Below, piece after piece: positions 25,163 to 34,520 of a DNA stretch of 64,000 bases. The DNA is from Mesorhizobium onobrychidis (lineage in GTDB: Bacteria; Pseudomonadota; Alphaproteobacteria; Rhizobiales; Rhizobiaceae). Numbering within the stretch: position 1 is the stretch's first letter; each line of letters starts with the position of its first letter. The DNA is taken from contig NZ_CP062229.1 of assembly GCF_024707545.1 (NCBI RefSeq), forward strand, positions 6,305,501 through 6,369,500, written 5' to 3'. The position numbers and the translations under genes are program-made. The notes beneath the pieces were generated by a model. The model ran no database searches, had not been told where the DNA came from, and was given only the letters and a program-made list of their open reading frames with translations.

Positions 25163-26589
25163 GCCTCGCCCTGACGCTCTCCCATGCGCCGGAAAAAATG
25201 CGCCCGGTCTTGCCCGGCGTCATCGTTGCTGCGGCACTCGCCCTTGCGGCCGGCTGGATCGCCGGCGGACTGGGCGAGCCGCTGTCGCGCAACCCGGTCC
25301 TCGTCGCCATGCTCTTCGGGCTGCTGATCGGCAGCAGCTTCGCCTGTCCGGACGCCTTGCGCCCGGGGCTCGACTTCACCAAGCGCTATCTGTTGCGGCT
25401 TGCCGTGGTGCTGGTCGGCTTCCGTATCACGACGCGGCTGTTCCTGGATCTGGGGTTCATGCCGCTCGCGGTGGCTGCCATCGAGCTGATCCTGGTGCTG
25501 ACGCTGCTCTACGCCATCGCGCGCAAGCTGTTCAGGCTCGACTCCGAGATCGCGCTGCTTGTCGCCGTCGGCAGCGCCGTCTGCGGCGCCGCGGCGATCC
25601 TCTCGATGGCCGCGCTCGTGCGTGCGCGCGACCAGAGCGCCGGCATCGCCATCGCCTTGATCACGCTGAGCGGCACCGTGGCGTTGCTTACCTATCCGGT
25701 CATGTTCCTGGGCGGATGGCTGCCGCATCTCGACGACCGCCTCTATGGCGTGTTCGTCGGGGCGAGTATTTTCGAGCTGGCGCAGGTCTACGGCGCCTCC
25801 TTCGCCATTTCCGATGACGCGCTGAACACCGCCACGCTGGTCAAGCTCAGCAAAGTGCTGATGCTCGTCCCGCTTCTGCTGGTCGCCAGCCTGGTGTTTC
25901 GCCGCCGTCACAAGGCGCAAGAGGCCACGCCGATCCCGTTCCCATGGTTCATCGTCGCGTTCATCGGCGTGGTGATGTTCAATTCGGAGATCACCCTCAA
26001 TCCGCAACTGCGCCGCGTCATCCTCAATGTCGACCAATTCCTGTTCCTCATGGTGATGATCGCGCTCGGCATCACCACCAGGGTCGGCCGGCTCGGAGAG
26101 GCCGGCGGCGCCTGGCGCCTGATCGGCGTGGGGCTAGTCGGGGTGGCTCTGTCGGCGGCCCTGGCCTATGGTGCGCTGATCCCGTTCTCGGCGACCTTCC
26201 GGGCCGCATCACCTTCATCGAGCCAAAGCGCGATGCTTGGCAGCCATGGCGGACGGCTTTTCGCCTCGACCGGTTGCGCCAAATGCCATGTGCCGGCGCT
26301 GGAGGGCATCAACGGCGAAGTCCGGCTCTACTCCGACCTTTTGCTGCACGACATGGGGCCAGCGCTCGACGACAAGATCGTCCAGGGCGATGCCGTCGGC
26401 GCCGAATGGCGGACCACGCCGCTCGTCGGCATCCGCCTGCGCCAACGTTACCTGCACGACGGCCGCGCGACCACGCTGCGCGATGCCGTCTTCGCCCATG
26501 GCGGCACGGCGCAGATCGTGCGCGACCGCTTCTTCGACCTGGAGGACACCGACCGCCAGGCGATCCTCGATTTCGTGGCGAAGCCATGA
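25159..26589 (+). CDS. YeiH-type membrane protein fused to second haem half of DUF1111
   Basis: A 476-residue fusion. Residues about 10-350 are a YeiH/UPF0324 (putative sulfate exporter) membrane domain with about ten helices, including NPVLVAMLFGLLIGSS and VGSAVCGAAAILSMAALVRA. Residues about 360-476 are a cytochrome c segment with CAKCH (373-377), then LLLHDMGPALDD and RYLHDGRATTLRDAVFAHGG. That is the C-terminal half of DUF1111 proteins. The start overlaps the previous gene by four bases (ATGA). The cytochrome part must face the periplasm. Together the two genes seem to rebuild one di-haem enzyme attached to a transporter. Confidence 0.82.
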   Translation: MSLALTLSHAPEKMRPVLPGVIVAAALALAAGWIAGGLGEPLSRNPVLVAMLFGLLIGSSFACPDALRPGLDFTKRYLLRLAVVLVGFRITTRLFLDLGFMPLAVAAIELILVLTLLYAIARKLFRLDSEIALLVAVGSAVCGAAAILSMAALVRARDQSAGIAIALITLSGTVALLTYPVMFLGGWLPHLDDRLYGVFVGASIFELAQVYGASFAISDDALNTATLVKLSKVLMLVPLLLVASLVFRRRHKAQEATPIPFPWFIVAFIGVVMFNSEITLNPQLRRVILNVDQFLFLMVMIALGITTRVGRLGEAGGAWRLIGVGLVGVALSAALAYGALIPFSATFRAASPSSSQSAMLGSHGGRLFASTGCAKCHVPALEGINGEVRLYSDLLLHDMGPALDDKIVQGDAVGAEWRTTPLVGIRLRQRYLHDGRATTLRDAVFAHGGTAQIVRDRFFDLEDTDRQAILDFVAKP

Positions 26590-26634
26590 TGCGGCTTTAT
26601 CACGCCACCACCGTTTTTGATCGGCCGAACCGCC

Positions 26635-27348
26635 ATGTATGAAGCCGTCATCGCAGAGCTGAACCATCTCGACGGACCCGACCTGCTGGCGCCGCTCGTC
26701 AGCGACCTGTTTTGTGGAAACATAGCGCTCGTGTCCTCGTTCGGCGCGGAATCCGCGGTGCTGCTGCATATGGCGGCCTCGATCGACCGTTCGCTCCCCG
26801 TCATCACGCTCGACACCGGAAAGTTGTTTTCGGAAACGATCGCCTATCGCGCGCAGCTGACGGCTCTGCTCGGCCTCACCGATCTGCGTGTCATCACGCC
26901 TCAGGCGAATGTCTTGCGGGTGCTCGACGGCGCTGGAGCGCTGCACCGCCGCGATCCGGACCGGTGCTGCCACATCCGCAAGGTTCTGCCGCTCGAAAAT
27001 GCCCTGACTGGTTTCAAGGCCTGGATTTCCGGTCGCAAGCGATATCACGGCGGGCTCCGCGCGGATGTTCCGACGGTCGAGGAAACTGACGGACGCCTGA
27101 AGATCGATCCGCTTGCCCGCTTCACCCGCGAACAGATCGAGGTCTATCTCGATCGCTATAATCTTCCCCGGCATCCGCTGCTCGAAAAAGGCTACCTCTC
27201 GATCGGCTGCGCGCCCTGCACGCTCGAGGGCGGCAGCGTCGACAACCCGCGCGCGGGCCGCTGGAGCGGATTGTCGAAGATGGAGTGCGGGATTCACCGG
27301 TCGCCCGCCGGCGCTGCCTCACACAATTCGGTCTCCTCCGCGTCCTGA
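26635..27348 (+). CDS. cysH: Adenylyl-sulfate (APS) reductase, CysH family
   Basis: A 237-residue cytoplasmic enzyme of sulfate assimilation. The CC motif (C111-C112) and the CxxC (C192, C195) supply the [4Fe-4S] cluster of the APS-reducing, plant/Rhizobium type. The catalytic cysteine is C218 in ECGIH. The P-loop-like stretch VSSFGAESAVLL binds the nucleotide. The ATG at 26635 is chosen; an in-frame TTG at 26617 is possible. It follows the YeiH-cytochrome fusion by 45 bases, so the three genes may form a sulfur-related operon. Confidence 0.88.
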   Translation: MYEAVIAELNHLDGPDLLAPLVSDLFCGNIALVSSFGAESAVLLHMAASIDRSLPVITLDTGKLFSETIAYRAQLTALLGLTDLRVITPQANVLRVLDGAGALHRRDPDRCCHIRKVLPLENALTGFKAWISGRKRYHGGLRADVPTVEETDGRLKIDPLARFTREQIEVYLDRYNLPRHPLLEKGYLSIGCAPCTLEGGSVDNPRAGRWSGLSKMECGIHRSPAGAASHNSVSSAS

Positions 27349-27515
27349 TTTCGCGATCGCAGGCATCCAGTCGCCGCTTAGAGTCGGCCGTTGCCGCTTC
27401 ACTGCGAAGCCCCTACGAATTGTCGCATGATTGCGCTACCCTAAGGCCAATCTGGGCGGCGGGACGGTCATGGCGGCACGACCGACGCTCGATGATTGGT
27501 CGAGCGGGAGCCCCC

Positions 27516-30500
27516 ATGACCGCCCTAGACGCAGTTGAAGCCGATGCGAAGCGCCCGCTCTCGGGCACAGGCCGGATCGCCAAGCTTGCGGCGCCGCGCA
27601 GCGCCAGGATATTGAGGCGGAACCGCGTTCTCGAAGCGATCGACCTGAAATCGCGATCAACCATATGCTGGGTGGCGGCGCCGGCCGGCTACGGCAAGAC
27701 GACGGCGGTCATCGACTATCTCGAAAGCGTCGAGGCACCGCATGTGTGGTTCCGCATCGACGAGGGCGACCAGGATATTGCGCGCTTCTTTCAATATCTG
27801 GCGCAGTCACTCGCCTCGGCCGCGGACATGCCGGTGTTCGGCGTGGAGTATGCCGAGCAGCCGAAGGAGTTCGCCAGGCGCTTCTTCAGGGCTTATTTCG
27901 CGCGGTTGAAGCCCGGCACCATTCTGGTCCTGGACGATTTGCAGGACGCCGACACGCCCGAATTCCGGGCGGTGCTTTCCGTGATGTTCCGTGAGCTTCC
28001 TGACACGGTTCGCTGCATCTGCGTCTCGCGCACGCTGCCCCAGGGCGAACTGGGCGACCTCGTTCTCAAGGGTCAAATGGCCGTCGTCGACCGGTGGGCG
28101 CTCGAATTCTCGACATCGGAAGCACGCGATTTCGTCAAGCTGCGTTCGAGGAACGGCGCCGTTTCAGTCGATGTCGAAGCGGCGCGCGGTTGGGCTATCG
28201 GGCTGGTTCTCCTCGCTGATCACGGCTCGGCGGTCGGACCTGACGACACGAACGGGACAGCACCCGGCGGGCAGAACGCGCTGTCGGACGTTCTCGGCCG
28301 TCATTTCTTCCTTTCCCTCCCCGCCGCCGACCAGGACATGCTGCTGAAACTGAACCTGCTGCCCGAAATCAGCGCCGAGCTGGCGGACGTTATGATCGGG
28401 TCGGGGGAAGCGGGAAAGCTGCTCGACAGGCTCTTCAGGCGGCAGTTGCTGGTCACGCGAACGGAAAACAGCCGCGGCGTCTTCCACCTGCACGACCTCT
28501 TGCGGGACTTCCTCGACCGACGCTTCGCGCAGCGTGTGCCGATTGAAGAGCAGAAGTCGCTCAAACAAAGGGCGGCAAAGGTCCTAGCGGACGCCGGTCG
28601 TTATGACGAAGCCATACACCTCGCCTTGCAGGCAGAGGACTGGGACCGGGCGAGCGGACTCATGCTGAGCCGGGCGGAGGCCGTGCTGGCGCAGGGACAT
28701 CGGACAACCTTCATCGAATGGGTCGGCCGGTTGCCGGAAGCTTTCATGAATGGCTGGCATTTCTATTGGCTGGGCGTGGCCCACATGCCGGACGACGCGG
28801 CGGCAGAGCACTGGCTGTCGAAGGCATGGCACGCCTTTGGCGAGGCCGACGATCAGCGCGGGCTTTGTCTTACGGTGTCGCGCGCGGTGCTGGTCAAGAC
28901 GGACAGTTGGCGCACCTACGAGGGACTTTCGGCCTGGACTCGTCGGGCGTTCGAAATCATCGAGCGCGGCCTGCCGGAACTGCCTTCAGAGGAAGCGATG
29001 CTGGTGCGCATCGGTATGGTGCGGGCGCTGAACTTCGGCGACGACTACTATGGCAACAGCCCGGCCGGACAAGCGCTGGAAACCGAACTCCTGCAGCGGT
29101 TGACCCGGAATCCCGAGCAGGATCCGAGCGGCTTGCGGCTGCTTGCCAGCGAATCCCTGATCGAGCATTCGGTATCGATCATGCGGGCCGATTTGTTCAC
29201 GAAGGCCGTCGACAGCGTCGTTGACGATTTGAGCGACAAGGAGATGCTGCCTTGGGTCCTCGGCATGTGGCTGGTCGAGTTTGGCGCCAAGAGCGGCCGC
29301 TATTTTCCCTACAAAAGACGGGGTTTTCCCTATCCTTCGGCCGAAGCGGCGTTGCGGGAGGCGATCGCCATCGGCGAGCGCGAATCGCTCAAGGGCGTGG
29401 AGTTCGGTGGCCTCTATCACCTTCAGATGCAGATGAAGTTCCGCAACGATTTTGCCGAGTTCCAGCAGGTGGTTGAGCGCCTGGCCGAGATCGCTGACAG
29501 CCGTTTCAGCACGCAAGTCGCCGTCGTCGCCAATTGCTACGCTACGCTTCATGCCAGGCAAGGCGATTTCGCGGCCGCCTATCAGGATTGCGAGCGTTTC
29601 ATGGCGGCGAGCGAGGCCGCCAACGAGCCGATGGTCGAGCGCTGGGCACACTTTATCACGAAGTTCCAGGTGCTGCTCGCCGACAGGAAGCCGCGCGAAG
29701 CCGCCACGTTTCTTGACGATTTGCTGCCGCGGCTGGACGGCGGCGCCCGCAAACGGACTGAGATATGCATTCTGGCAGCGGCCGCGCTGGAGAGCCTGTG
29801 GGACGGGGATCCGCACTATGGCGATCGGCTGAAGCTCTTCATGGAGGCGCTGCGCGACATCAGCTGGCCAATGGTGCTCCTCAATGTTCCGGAGTTGCTC
29901 GCCGAACTGCTTGGCGATGCGCTTGAACGCGGCATCGAGCCCAAGCTTTGCCGGTCGCTGATCGGGGAACGCCGGCTGGATGTGCCGCAGCGGCGGCCCG
30001 CGGCCTGGCCATGGCCGCTCAAGGTCCACGTTCTCGGAGGCTTTCGGCTCGAACTCGACGGAAACCCTCTCCCTCTCGGCGCCAAGCCACCGACGAAGGC
30101 TCTCGACATACTGCGGGTACTGGCGATCTCGAAAGACAACACCTGCTCGCTGGAGACCCTTCAGGACTGGCTGTGGCCCGACCTCGACGGCGATCAGGCG
30201 CGGGCGGCCTGCGAGCAAGCGCTGCATCGGCTGCGCAAGCTGCTCGGGCGGACCGACCTCATCGTCCAGCGCGAAGGCAAGCTTCGCCTGGCATCGGACA
30301 AGGTCTGGGTCGACCTCACCGACTGGGATACACGGCTCAGGTCCGTCACGACCGTCAATGGCGGGGCGGTGGGACTGCGCCCGGAAGCGGAAGCGCTCTT
30401 CCTCGCATTCCCCGGTCCGCTGTTTCTGCACGAGCGAGCCAGCTTCTGGTCGCTAGCCGCCGCTGAAAAAGTGCGTCGCGATCTGATCGATCTCGCCTTG

Positions 30501-30755
30501 CGGATCGGCCAGCGGCTGGAGGCGACCAACGCCCATGAAGCGCGCTCGATTTATCTGAGGACGTTGGACCTCTATCCGGATGCCGGCCCCGTCTGCAAGG
30601 CGCTGATCAAGGAGCGGCTGTCGCGCCATGATTTCGAAGGTGCGGTCGACGATTATGCGCGCTACGAACGGGCGCTGCGTGCTGCCGGAGAAGCGGCGCC
30701 CGCTGTGGAAATACGCGCCTTGGTCGACCCCTATCTTGTGCGGCATACGCGCTGA
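27516..30755 (+). CDS. Large MalT/SARP-type transcriptional regulator
   Basis: A 1079-residue regulator. Residues about 20-330 are a STAND-type ATPase with Walker A APAGYGKTT and a Walker-B-like ILVLDDLQ, as in MalT. Residues about 370-800 are helical, TPR-like repeats. Residues about 825-915 form a winged-helix DNA-binding domain (VHVLGGFRLELDGNPLPLG, RAACEQALHRLRKLLG), followed by a bacterial transcriptional activator domain (BTAD) to the end. MalT carries a C-terminal LuxR domain; this one has a SARP-type domain instead. The ATG at 27516 has GGGAG upstream. Its target is unknown. Confidence 0.85.
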   Translation: MTALDAVEADAKRPLSGTGRIAKLAAPRSARILRRNRVLEAIDLKSRSTICWVAAPAGYGKTTAVIDYLESVEAPHVWFRIDEGDQDIARFFQYLAQSLASAADMPVFGVEYAEQPKEFARRFFRAYFARLKPGTILVLDDLQDADTPEFRAVLSVMFRELPDTVRCICVSRTLPQGELGDLVLKGQMAVVDRWALEFSTSEARDFVKLRSRNGAVSVDVEAARGWAIGLVLLADHGSAVGPDDTNGTAPGGQNALSDVLGRHFFLSLPAADQDMLLKLNLLPEISAELADVMIGSGEAGKLLDRLFRRQLLVTRTENSRGVFHLHDLLRDFLDRRFAQRVPIEEQKSLKQRAAKVLADAGRYDEAIHLALQAEDWDRASGLMLSRAEAVLAQGHRTTFIEWVGRLPEAFMNGWHFYWLGVAHMPDDAAAEHWLSKAWHAFGEADDQRGLCLTVSRAVLVKTDSWRTYEGLSAWTRRAFEIIERGLPELPSEEAMLVRIGMVRALNFGDDYYGNSPAGQALETELLQRLTRNPEQDPSGLRLLASESLIEHSVSIMRADLFTKAVDSVVDDLSDKEMLPWVLGMWLVEFGAKSGRYFPYKRRGFPYPSAEAALREAIAIGERESLKGVEFGGLYHLQMQMKFRNDFAEFQQVVERLAEIADSRFSTQVAVVANCYATLHARQGDFAAAYQDCERFMAASEAANEPMVERWAHFITKFQVLLADRKPREAATFLDDLLPRLDGGARKRTEICILAAAALESLWDGDPHYGDRLKLFMEALRDISWPMVLLNVPELLAELLGDALERGIEPKLCRSLIGERRLDVPQRRPAAWPWPLKVHVLGGFRLELDGNPLPLGAKPPTKALDILRVLAISKDNTCSLETLQDWLWPDLDGDQARAACEQALHRLRKLLGRTDLIVQREGKLRLASDKVWVDLTDWDTRLRSVTTVNGGAVGLRPEAEALFLAFPGPLFLHERASFWSLAAAEKVRRDLIDLALRIGQRLEATNAHEARSIYLRTLDLYPDAGPVCKALIKERLSRHDFEGAVDDYARYERALRAAGEAAPAVEIRALVDPYLVRHTR

Positions 30756-30815
30756 AGACGATCCGTTGCGCTGTCTGGCGAAACACGGCGCTATAGTCGG
30801 TCTGACGGTCATCGC

Positions 30816-31450
30816 TCAAGCTCCGTTCAGGATGTTTGCGGCCAGGAGAAGGGCTGCCAGGATCAGAACGAGACCGGCGATCGCGTCCATTCGCTTGCGG
30901 TAGATCGGGCGGTCGAAGCGGCGCGACAGGCTCACCCCGGCCAGGCTCCAGCCATAGAACTTGATTGCGGAAGCCGTGCGGAACCCGGCTGCGAACCCCG
31001 CCTGTTCGTCGCTGCCGTAGCTGAACGAGAGAACGCCGACGAGAAACATCGCCTCGAGCCAAACCAGAGGATTGAGCCAGGTGACGGCGAGCATCGACCC
31101 GATCGCCCGAGATCTGGACTTGCCGCCTGTTGTGGCAGCCGCCGTCCTGCGTTTCCGGCTGATGTTGAGCAAGGTGCGCGCACCCCACCAGGCGAGGAAT
31201 ACGGCGCATACTGCCTGCAGCACACCGGAGATTGCGGGATGGTGCGTCAGCAGCGTTCCAAGCCCGCCGATTCCCATGGTCACCAAAGCGATTTCCGAGA
31301 CGTAACCGGTGGAAGCGACGGCAAAGGGGTGGCTGCGGGTCAGCCCCGCCTGGATCAGCATGAGGTTCTGGGGGCCGAGGGAAAAGATAGCCCGAGGCCG
31401 AACACGAAGCCGGATACCGCTGCCGGCGACAACAGGGCGTCGGCTGTCAT
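30816..31450 (-). pseudogene. LysE/ArgO family amino-acid exporter, frameshifted
   Basis: Read from the ATG at 31450, the protein begins TADALLSPAAVSGFVFGLGL and then loses frame. The other frame continues IFSLGPQNLMLIQAGLTRSHPFAVA through the rest of a LysE-type permease (about six helices). A one-base deletion near 31388-31391 explains the break; with one base restored the product would be 211 residues, normal for LysE. It may be a real pseudogene or a sequencing error. No LysG/ArgP-type regulator is adjacent. Confidence 0.75.
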
Positions 31451-31803
31451 GTGACGCCACCCGGCTTTTTCGGTCCCGCACCCTTCTGCATCTGCCGCCT
31501 CCCACGCGACGTAGTGTGGAAGGCAGACGCATATGGATCGCTTACGGCAAAGCCGGCAGTCCCAGTTCATGGTTCGCCGACCACAGCTGATTTGCCGAAA
31601 TCGCACGAAAAAAATAGCCGGGCTCGAATACGGCCCGGCCAAAAGAAGGTTACAACCTTCAGAGGGGAACGCCGTTCAACGGAATGGGAGGAAACCGTCG
31701 AACGGTCTTACCTGTTTGAGCTTGTTTGGGCGTGTTGGCGACGAACAAAATTCCAAAAGCCGGCGGGATAACGAAAATTCCCGTTCTATTTGCTCTAACC
31801 TCT
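31451..31803. other. Intergenic stretch downstream of oxygenase gene
   Basis: This 353-base gap between the broken exporter and the oxygenase gene contains no convincing gene on either strand. Its one clear element is the terminator-like hairpin at 31608-31640. It also holds the upstream region of the frameshifted exporter. Confidence 0.6.
31608..31640 (-). terminator. Rho-independent terminator
   Basis: On the minus strand GCCGGGC pairs with GCCCGGC around a nine-base loop and is followed by TATTTTTTT. It lies about 165 bases downstream of the minus-strand oxygenase gene ending at 31804, which it probably terminates. Confidence 0.75.
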
Positions 31804-32823
31804 TCAGACAGGTGACGCCCTCGTCTCACGGAGATCGGCATAGTGCCGGCGCGCCACGTCAGGATGCGAGCGCAAGCGACTTTTCAGCACGTTGGTGCCG
31901 ACATCGCGAAACAGCGGATTGTCCGGATCGCTCGCCGGTCCGCGCGCCTCGGCAGCCAGTTCTTCAGGCAGGGTGAGCAACGGGATCGTCGCATCGAGCC
32001 GGGCGCTGAAGAAGAACGGGACGGAAATCCGCTCGACACCGGCCGGCGGCGTGACGACACGGTGGACCGTCGCCCTGAGATAACCGTTCGATGCCAGTTC
32101 GAGGAGTTCGCCGATGTTGACCACCAGCGTTCCGGGGATGGGATCCACATTCACCCAGCTTCCGTCGTATTCGACCTGCAGCCCCCTGTTGTCGTCCTGA
32201 AGCAGGAGCGTCAGGAAACCGCCGTCCTTGTGTGCGCCGACGCCCTGGTCGCCGCCGGTTGCATTGCGTCCGGGATAGCGCACGATCTTCATGCGATGGT
32301 TGGGCTCACCGCCATAGATCGGATCGAAAGCGTCCTCGGCCTGGTCGAGCGACAGCGCGAAAGCCTTCAGCAGGCGGATCGCCACCGCCGTCGCCTTGGT
32401 CTGCCATGCCAGCAGCGCCGGCTTGAGTTCCGGCAGGGCCGAAGGCCACTGGTTCGGCCCTTGCAGCCGCGTCCAGGCAGGAATGCCCGGCCCCTGTGGT
32501 ATGGGTCGACGCTCGACGCCGATGTCGAGCTGTTCGCGCCAATCGGCCTTGCCCTTGGTCAGTTCGCCACCGGTCCGCGTGTAGCCGCGGAATTGCGGGG
32601 ACTTGACCATTTCGATGGCCAGCTTATCGGCTTCCGACAAGGCAAAGAACCGGCGCGAGGCGTCGAGCACCTCGTCAATCTCCACAGCCGAAATTCCATG
32701 GCCGCTGAGATAGAAAAAGCCGACATCGCGGGCCGCCGTGCGCAGGTCAAATAGAAAGGTCCGACGCTCCGACGCACCCTGTTCGAGACGGCTGAGATCG
32801 AGCACGGGTACAATCCTGGCCAT
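31804..32823 (-). CDS. 2-oxoglutarate/Fe(II)-dependent oxygenase (isopenicillin N synthase family)
   Basis: A 339-residue cytoplasmic oxygenase. The N-terminal DIOX_N domain (VPVLDLSRL, DVGFFYLSGHGI) is followed by the double-stranded beta-helix core. Iron ligands are H198, D200 (GAHKDGGFLTLLLQD) and H254 (TVHRVV); the oxoglutarate-binding R265-x-S267 follows. The ATG at 32823 has a good AGGAGG site, better than the in-frame TTG at 32829. Bacterial homologues hydroxylate or open rings of small metabolites; the substrate here is unknown. It stands alone, with a terminator downstream. Confidence 0.85.
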   Translation of the reverse strand: MARIVPVLDLSRLEQGASERRTFLFDLRTAARDVGFFYLSGHGISAVEIDEVLDASRRFFALSEADKLAIEMVKSPQFRGYTRTGGELTKGKADWREQLDIGVERRPIPQGPGIPAWTRLQGPNQWPSALPELKPALLAWQTKATAVAIRLLKAFALSLDQAEDAFDPIYGGEPNHRMKIVRYPGRNATGGDQGVGAHKDGGFLTLLLQDDNRGLQVEYDGSWVNVDPIPGTLVVNIGELLELASNGYLRATVHRVVTPPAGVERISVPFFFSARLDATIPLLTLPEELAAEARGPASDPDNPLFRDVGTNVLKSRLRSHPDVARRHYADLRETRASPV

Positions 32824-33036
32824 GGTCAACCTCCTCCTGCCTTCAGGCTTGGTTCAGGCCTTTACGGTGACACGCAGGTCGTTGCGATCAAAGCAACGTT
32901 CGATCCAATCTCGATGCCAATGGAAGAAAGTCAGCGCTGCGTTTGGCGGCCGCCAGGCAAATAACGTCCGAACGGGTGTTCCATGGCACGAAGGCATCAT
33001 GGCAACCATATGCACGAGTTGCAGTCCGGCCGAGAC

Positions 33037-33747
33037 TCAGAAATTTTCGACCCACGGCCTGAGTTCGAGCTCCCAAGTCCAGGCGCTGCGATGCTGCCGG
33101 TGGATTGCGAGATAGGTTTCGGCGATCGCGTCCGGAGACAGCCGGCGATCCTGCCGGTCGGGTTCGCCGGCCTGTCCGGGCCTATTCTGTCCGGGCTCGT
33201 TCGCCGCGATCACACCGTCGACAATGAAATGCGCGACATGGATGTTTTTCGGCGCAAGTTCGCGGGCCATGGATTGGGCCAGTCCGCGCAGGCCGAACTT
33301 TGGCATGGCAAAGCCGGCCGAACCCGGAAACCCTTTGACGCTGGCGGTGGCGCCGGTGAACAGGATCGAGCCGGAGCCGCGGGAAAGCAACCGGCGCGCG
33401 GCCTGCTGGCCGACCAGGAACCCGCCATAGGCGCCGACCAGCAATGCCTGTCTGACCGCTTCGGGTTCGAGGTCGGCGATCGGTCCGCGGGAGCGGCCGC
33501 TGGCGTTGAAAACCACAAGCGACAGAGGACCGGCCTTGTCGGCGACGTCGAACAGGTTTTCGACCGACGCGACATCGGCAACGTCCGTTTCGACCGCCAA
33601 CGCTCCGGTCTCGTCGACCAGCGTGCTCAGCTTGCCGACGTTGCGGGCAGCCAGGACCACGCGAAATCCCTCCTTGGCGAGAAGACGTGCAAGCGAGGCG
33701 CTCAGCCCCGGTCCTGCTCCAGCGATAATTGCCACGTGCGATGTCAT
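33037..33747 (-). CDS. Short-chain dehydrogenase/reductase with altered active site
   Basis: A 236-residue Rossmann-fold protein. The nucleotide-binding loop is AGAGPGLSASLA (10-21) and the structural NAS motif is at 81-83. The expected catalytic tyrosine of YxxxK is phenylalanine here: F146 in GFAMPK with K150 kept. An SDR lacking that tyrosine may be inactive as an oxidoreductase or use a different mechanism. The ATG at 33747 is suitable. It lies 213 bases from the oxygenase gene on the same strand, without evidence of an operon. Confidence 0.8.
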   Translation of the reverse strand: MTSHVAIIAGAGPGLSASLARLLAKEGFRVVLAARNVGKLSTLVDETGALAVETDVADVASVENLFDVADKAGPLSLVVFNASGRSRGPIADLEPEAVRQALLVGAYGGFLVGQQAARRLLSRGSGSILFTGATASVKGFPGSAGFAMPKFGLRGLAQSMARELAPKNIHVAHFIVDGVIAANEPGQNRPGQAGEPDRQDRRLSPDAIAETYLAIHRQHRSAWTWELELRPWVENF

Positions 33748-33806
33748 GGAGCTTCTCCCTTACGGATTCTGGTATGGTACGGATTCTAGTGCGGCGGATT
33801 GGCGAT

Positions 33807-34029
33807 TCAGGTCCTACCACTCGTGCTTCTGAGGTAGGATTTCGAGCCGACATAAATATGTTCGCCGAGACGAAGGCCGGTCGGCCGATCGAGGGTCGAC
33901 TTGCAGGCCGCCATGACGGCAAAGTTGCCGCTGGTGCGCGCACATTGAGCAGTGACAGGCGATCGGCTGAGCAAGCTCGCCTGCAATCTCGTGGCGCACG
34001 CCGCCGCAGGGACAACGTCCAGTCGCCAT
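33807..34029 (-). pseudogene. GFA (glutathione-dependent formaldehyde-activating-like) family, broken
   Basis: From the ATG at 34029 the frame encodes TGRCPCGGVRHEIAGELA and ACHCSMC, the zinc-binding start of GFA/Mss4-like proteins. It then shifts: the sense sequence TSGNFAVMAACKSTLDRP continues in another frame up to a stop at 33807. One extra base near the CHCSMC codons explains the shift. Even when repaired the product is only about 74 residues against the usual 130 or so, so it is both frameshifted and truncated. Confidence 0.65.
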
Positions 34030-34520
34030 CCGGTCCTCCGTGATCCGCCCCATCAAGTGGTCCGGTCGGATTGTTATGGCATTGAGGGTTTCGGCGCCAG
34101 CACAGCCGCTGGTGTGGTGAATGGCCCCTGCGTAGCGAAAAGGACAATGCCCGCATCACGCACGAGGTCGATGCGGACCGCTTCTTCAAACTGATGTTCG
34201 ATCTGCTGCGGGATTAGGGCGAATTCGAACGGCACCCTCCTGATCTTTGCGTGGATCGCAGAGGGGCGGCGCTACCGACTTGAAGGATCGGTGGGCGCAC
34301 CCACCGACGGCGCGCGATTTCGACGCCGTCGGCGGCTTCCTGTGCCTCACCCCACTGCCCTCTTCCTTCGGATCAGGAAGGCGTGAATGATCTTGGGAAA
34401 GTCTTCCACGCTGCGAGCCCAACTCTATGCGTGCCGGCGGGTACGCAAATCGGTGCCATCACCCATTTTTGGGCGGCCGGTTTCCCAGTTTTCGCGGGCG
34501 TGTTCTTGCTTTTGCGGGAA
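34030..34520. other. Degenerate intergenic region
   Basis: About 490 bases with no intact gene. A 43-codon open stretch at 34086-34217 (plus strand) ends in the coding-looking sequence ITHEVDADRFFKLMFDLLRD but has no start or recognisable partner. It may be the tail of a lost gene. The region lies between two other broken genes. Confidence 0.4.

Noticed and set aside
28986..30431. 481-codon minus-strand frame within the MalT/SARP regulator gene
   Set aside because: It is a shadow of the real gene, with no family features.
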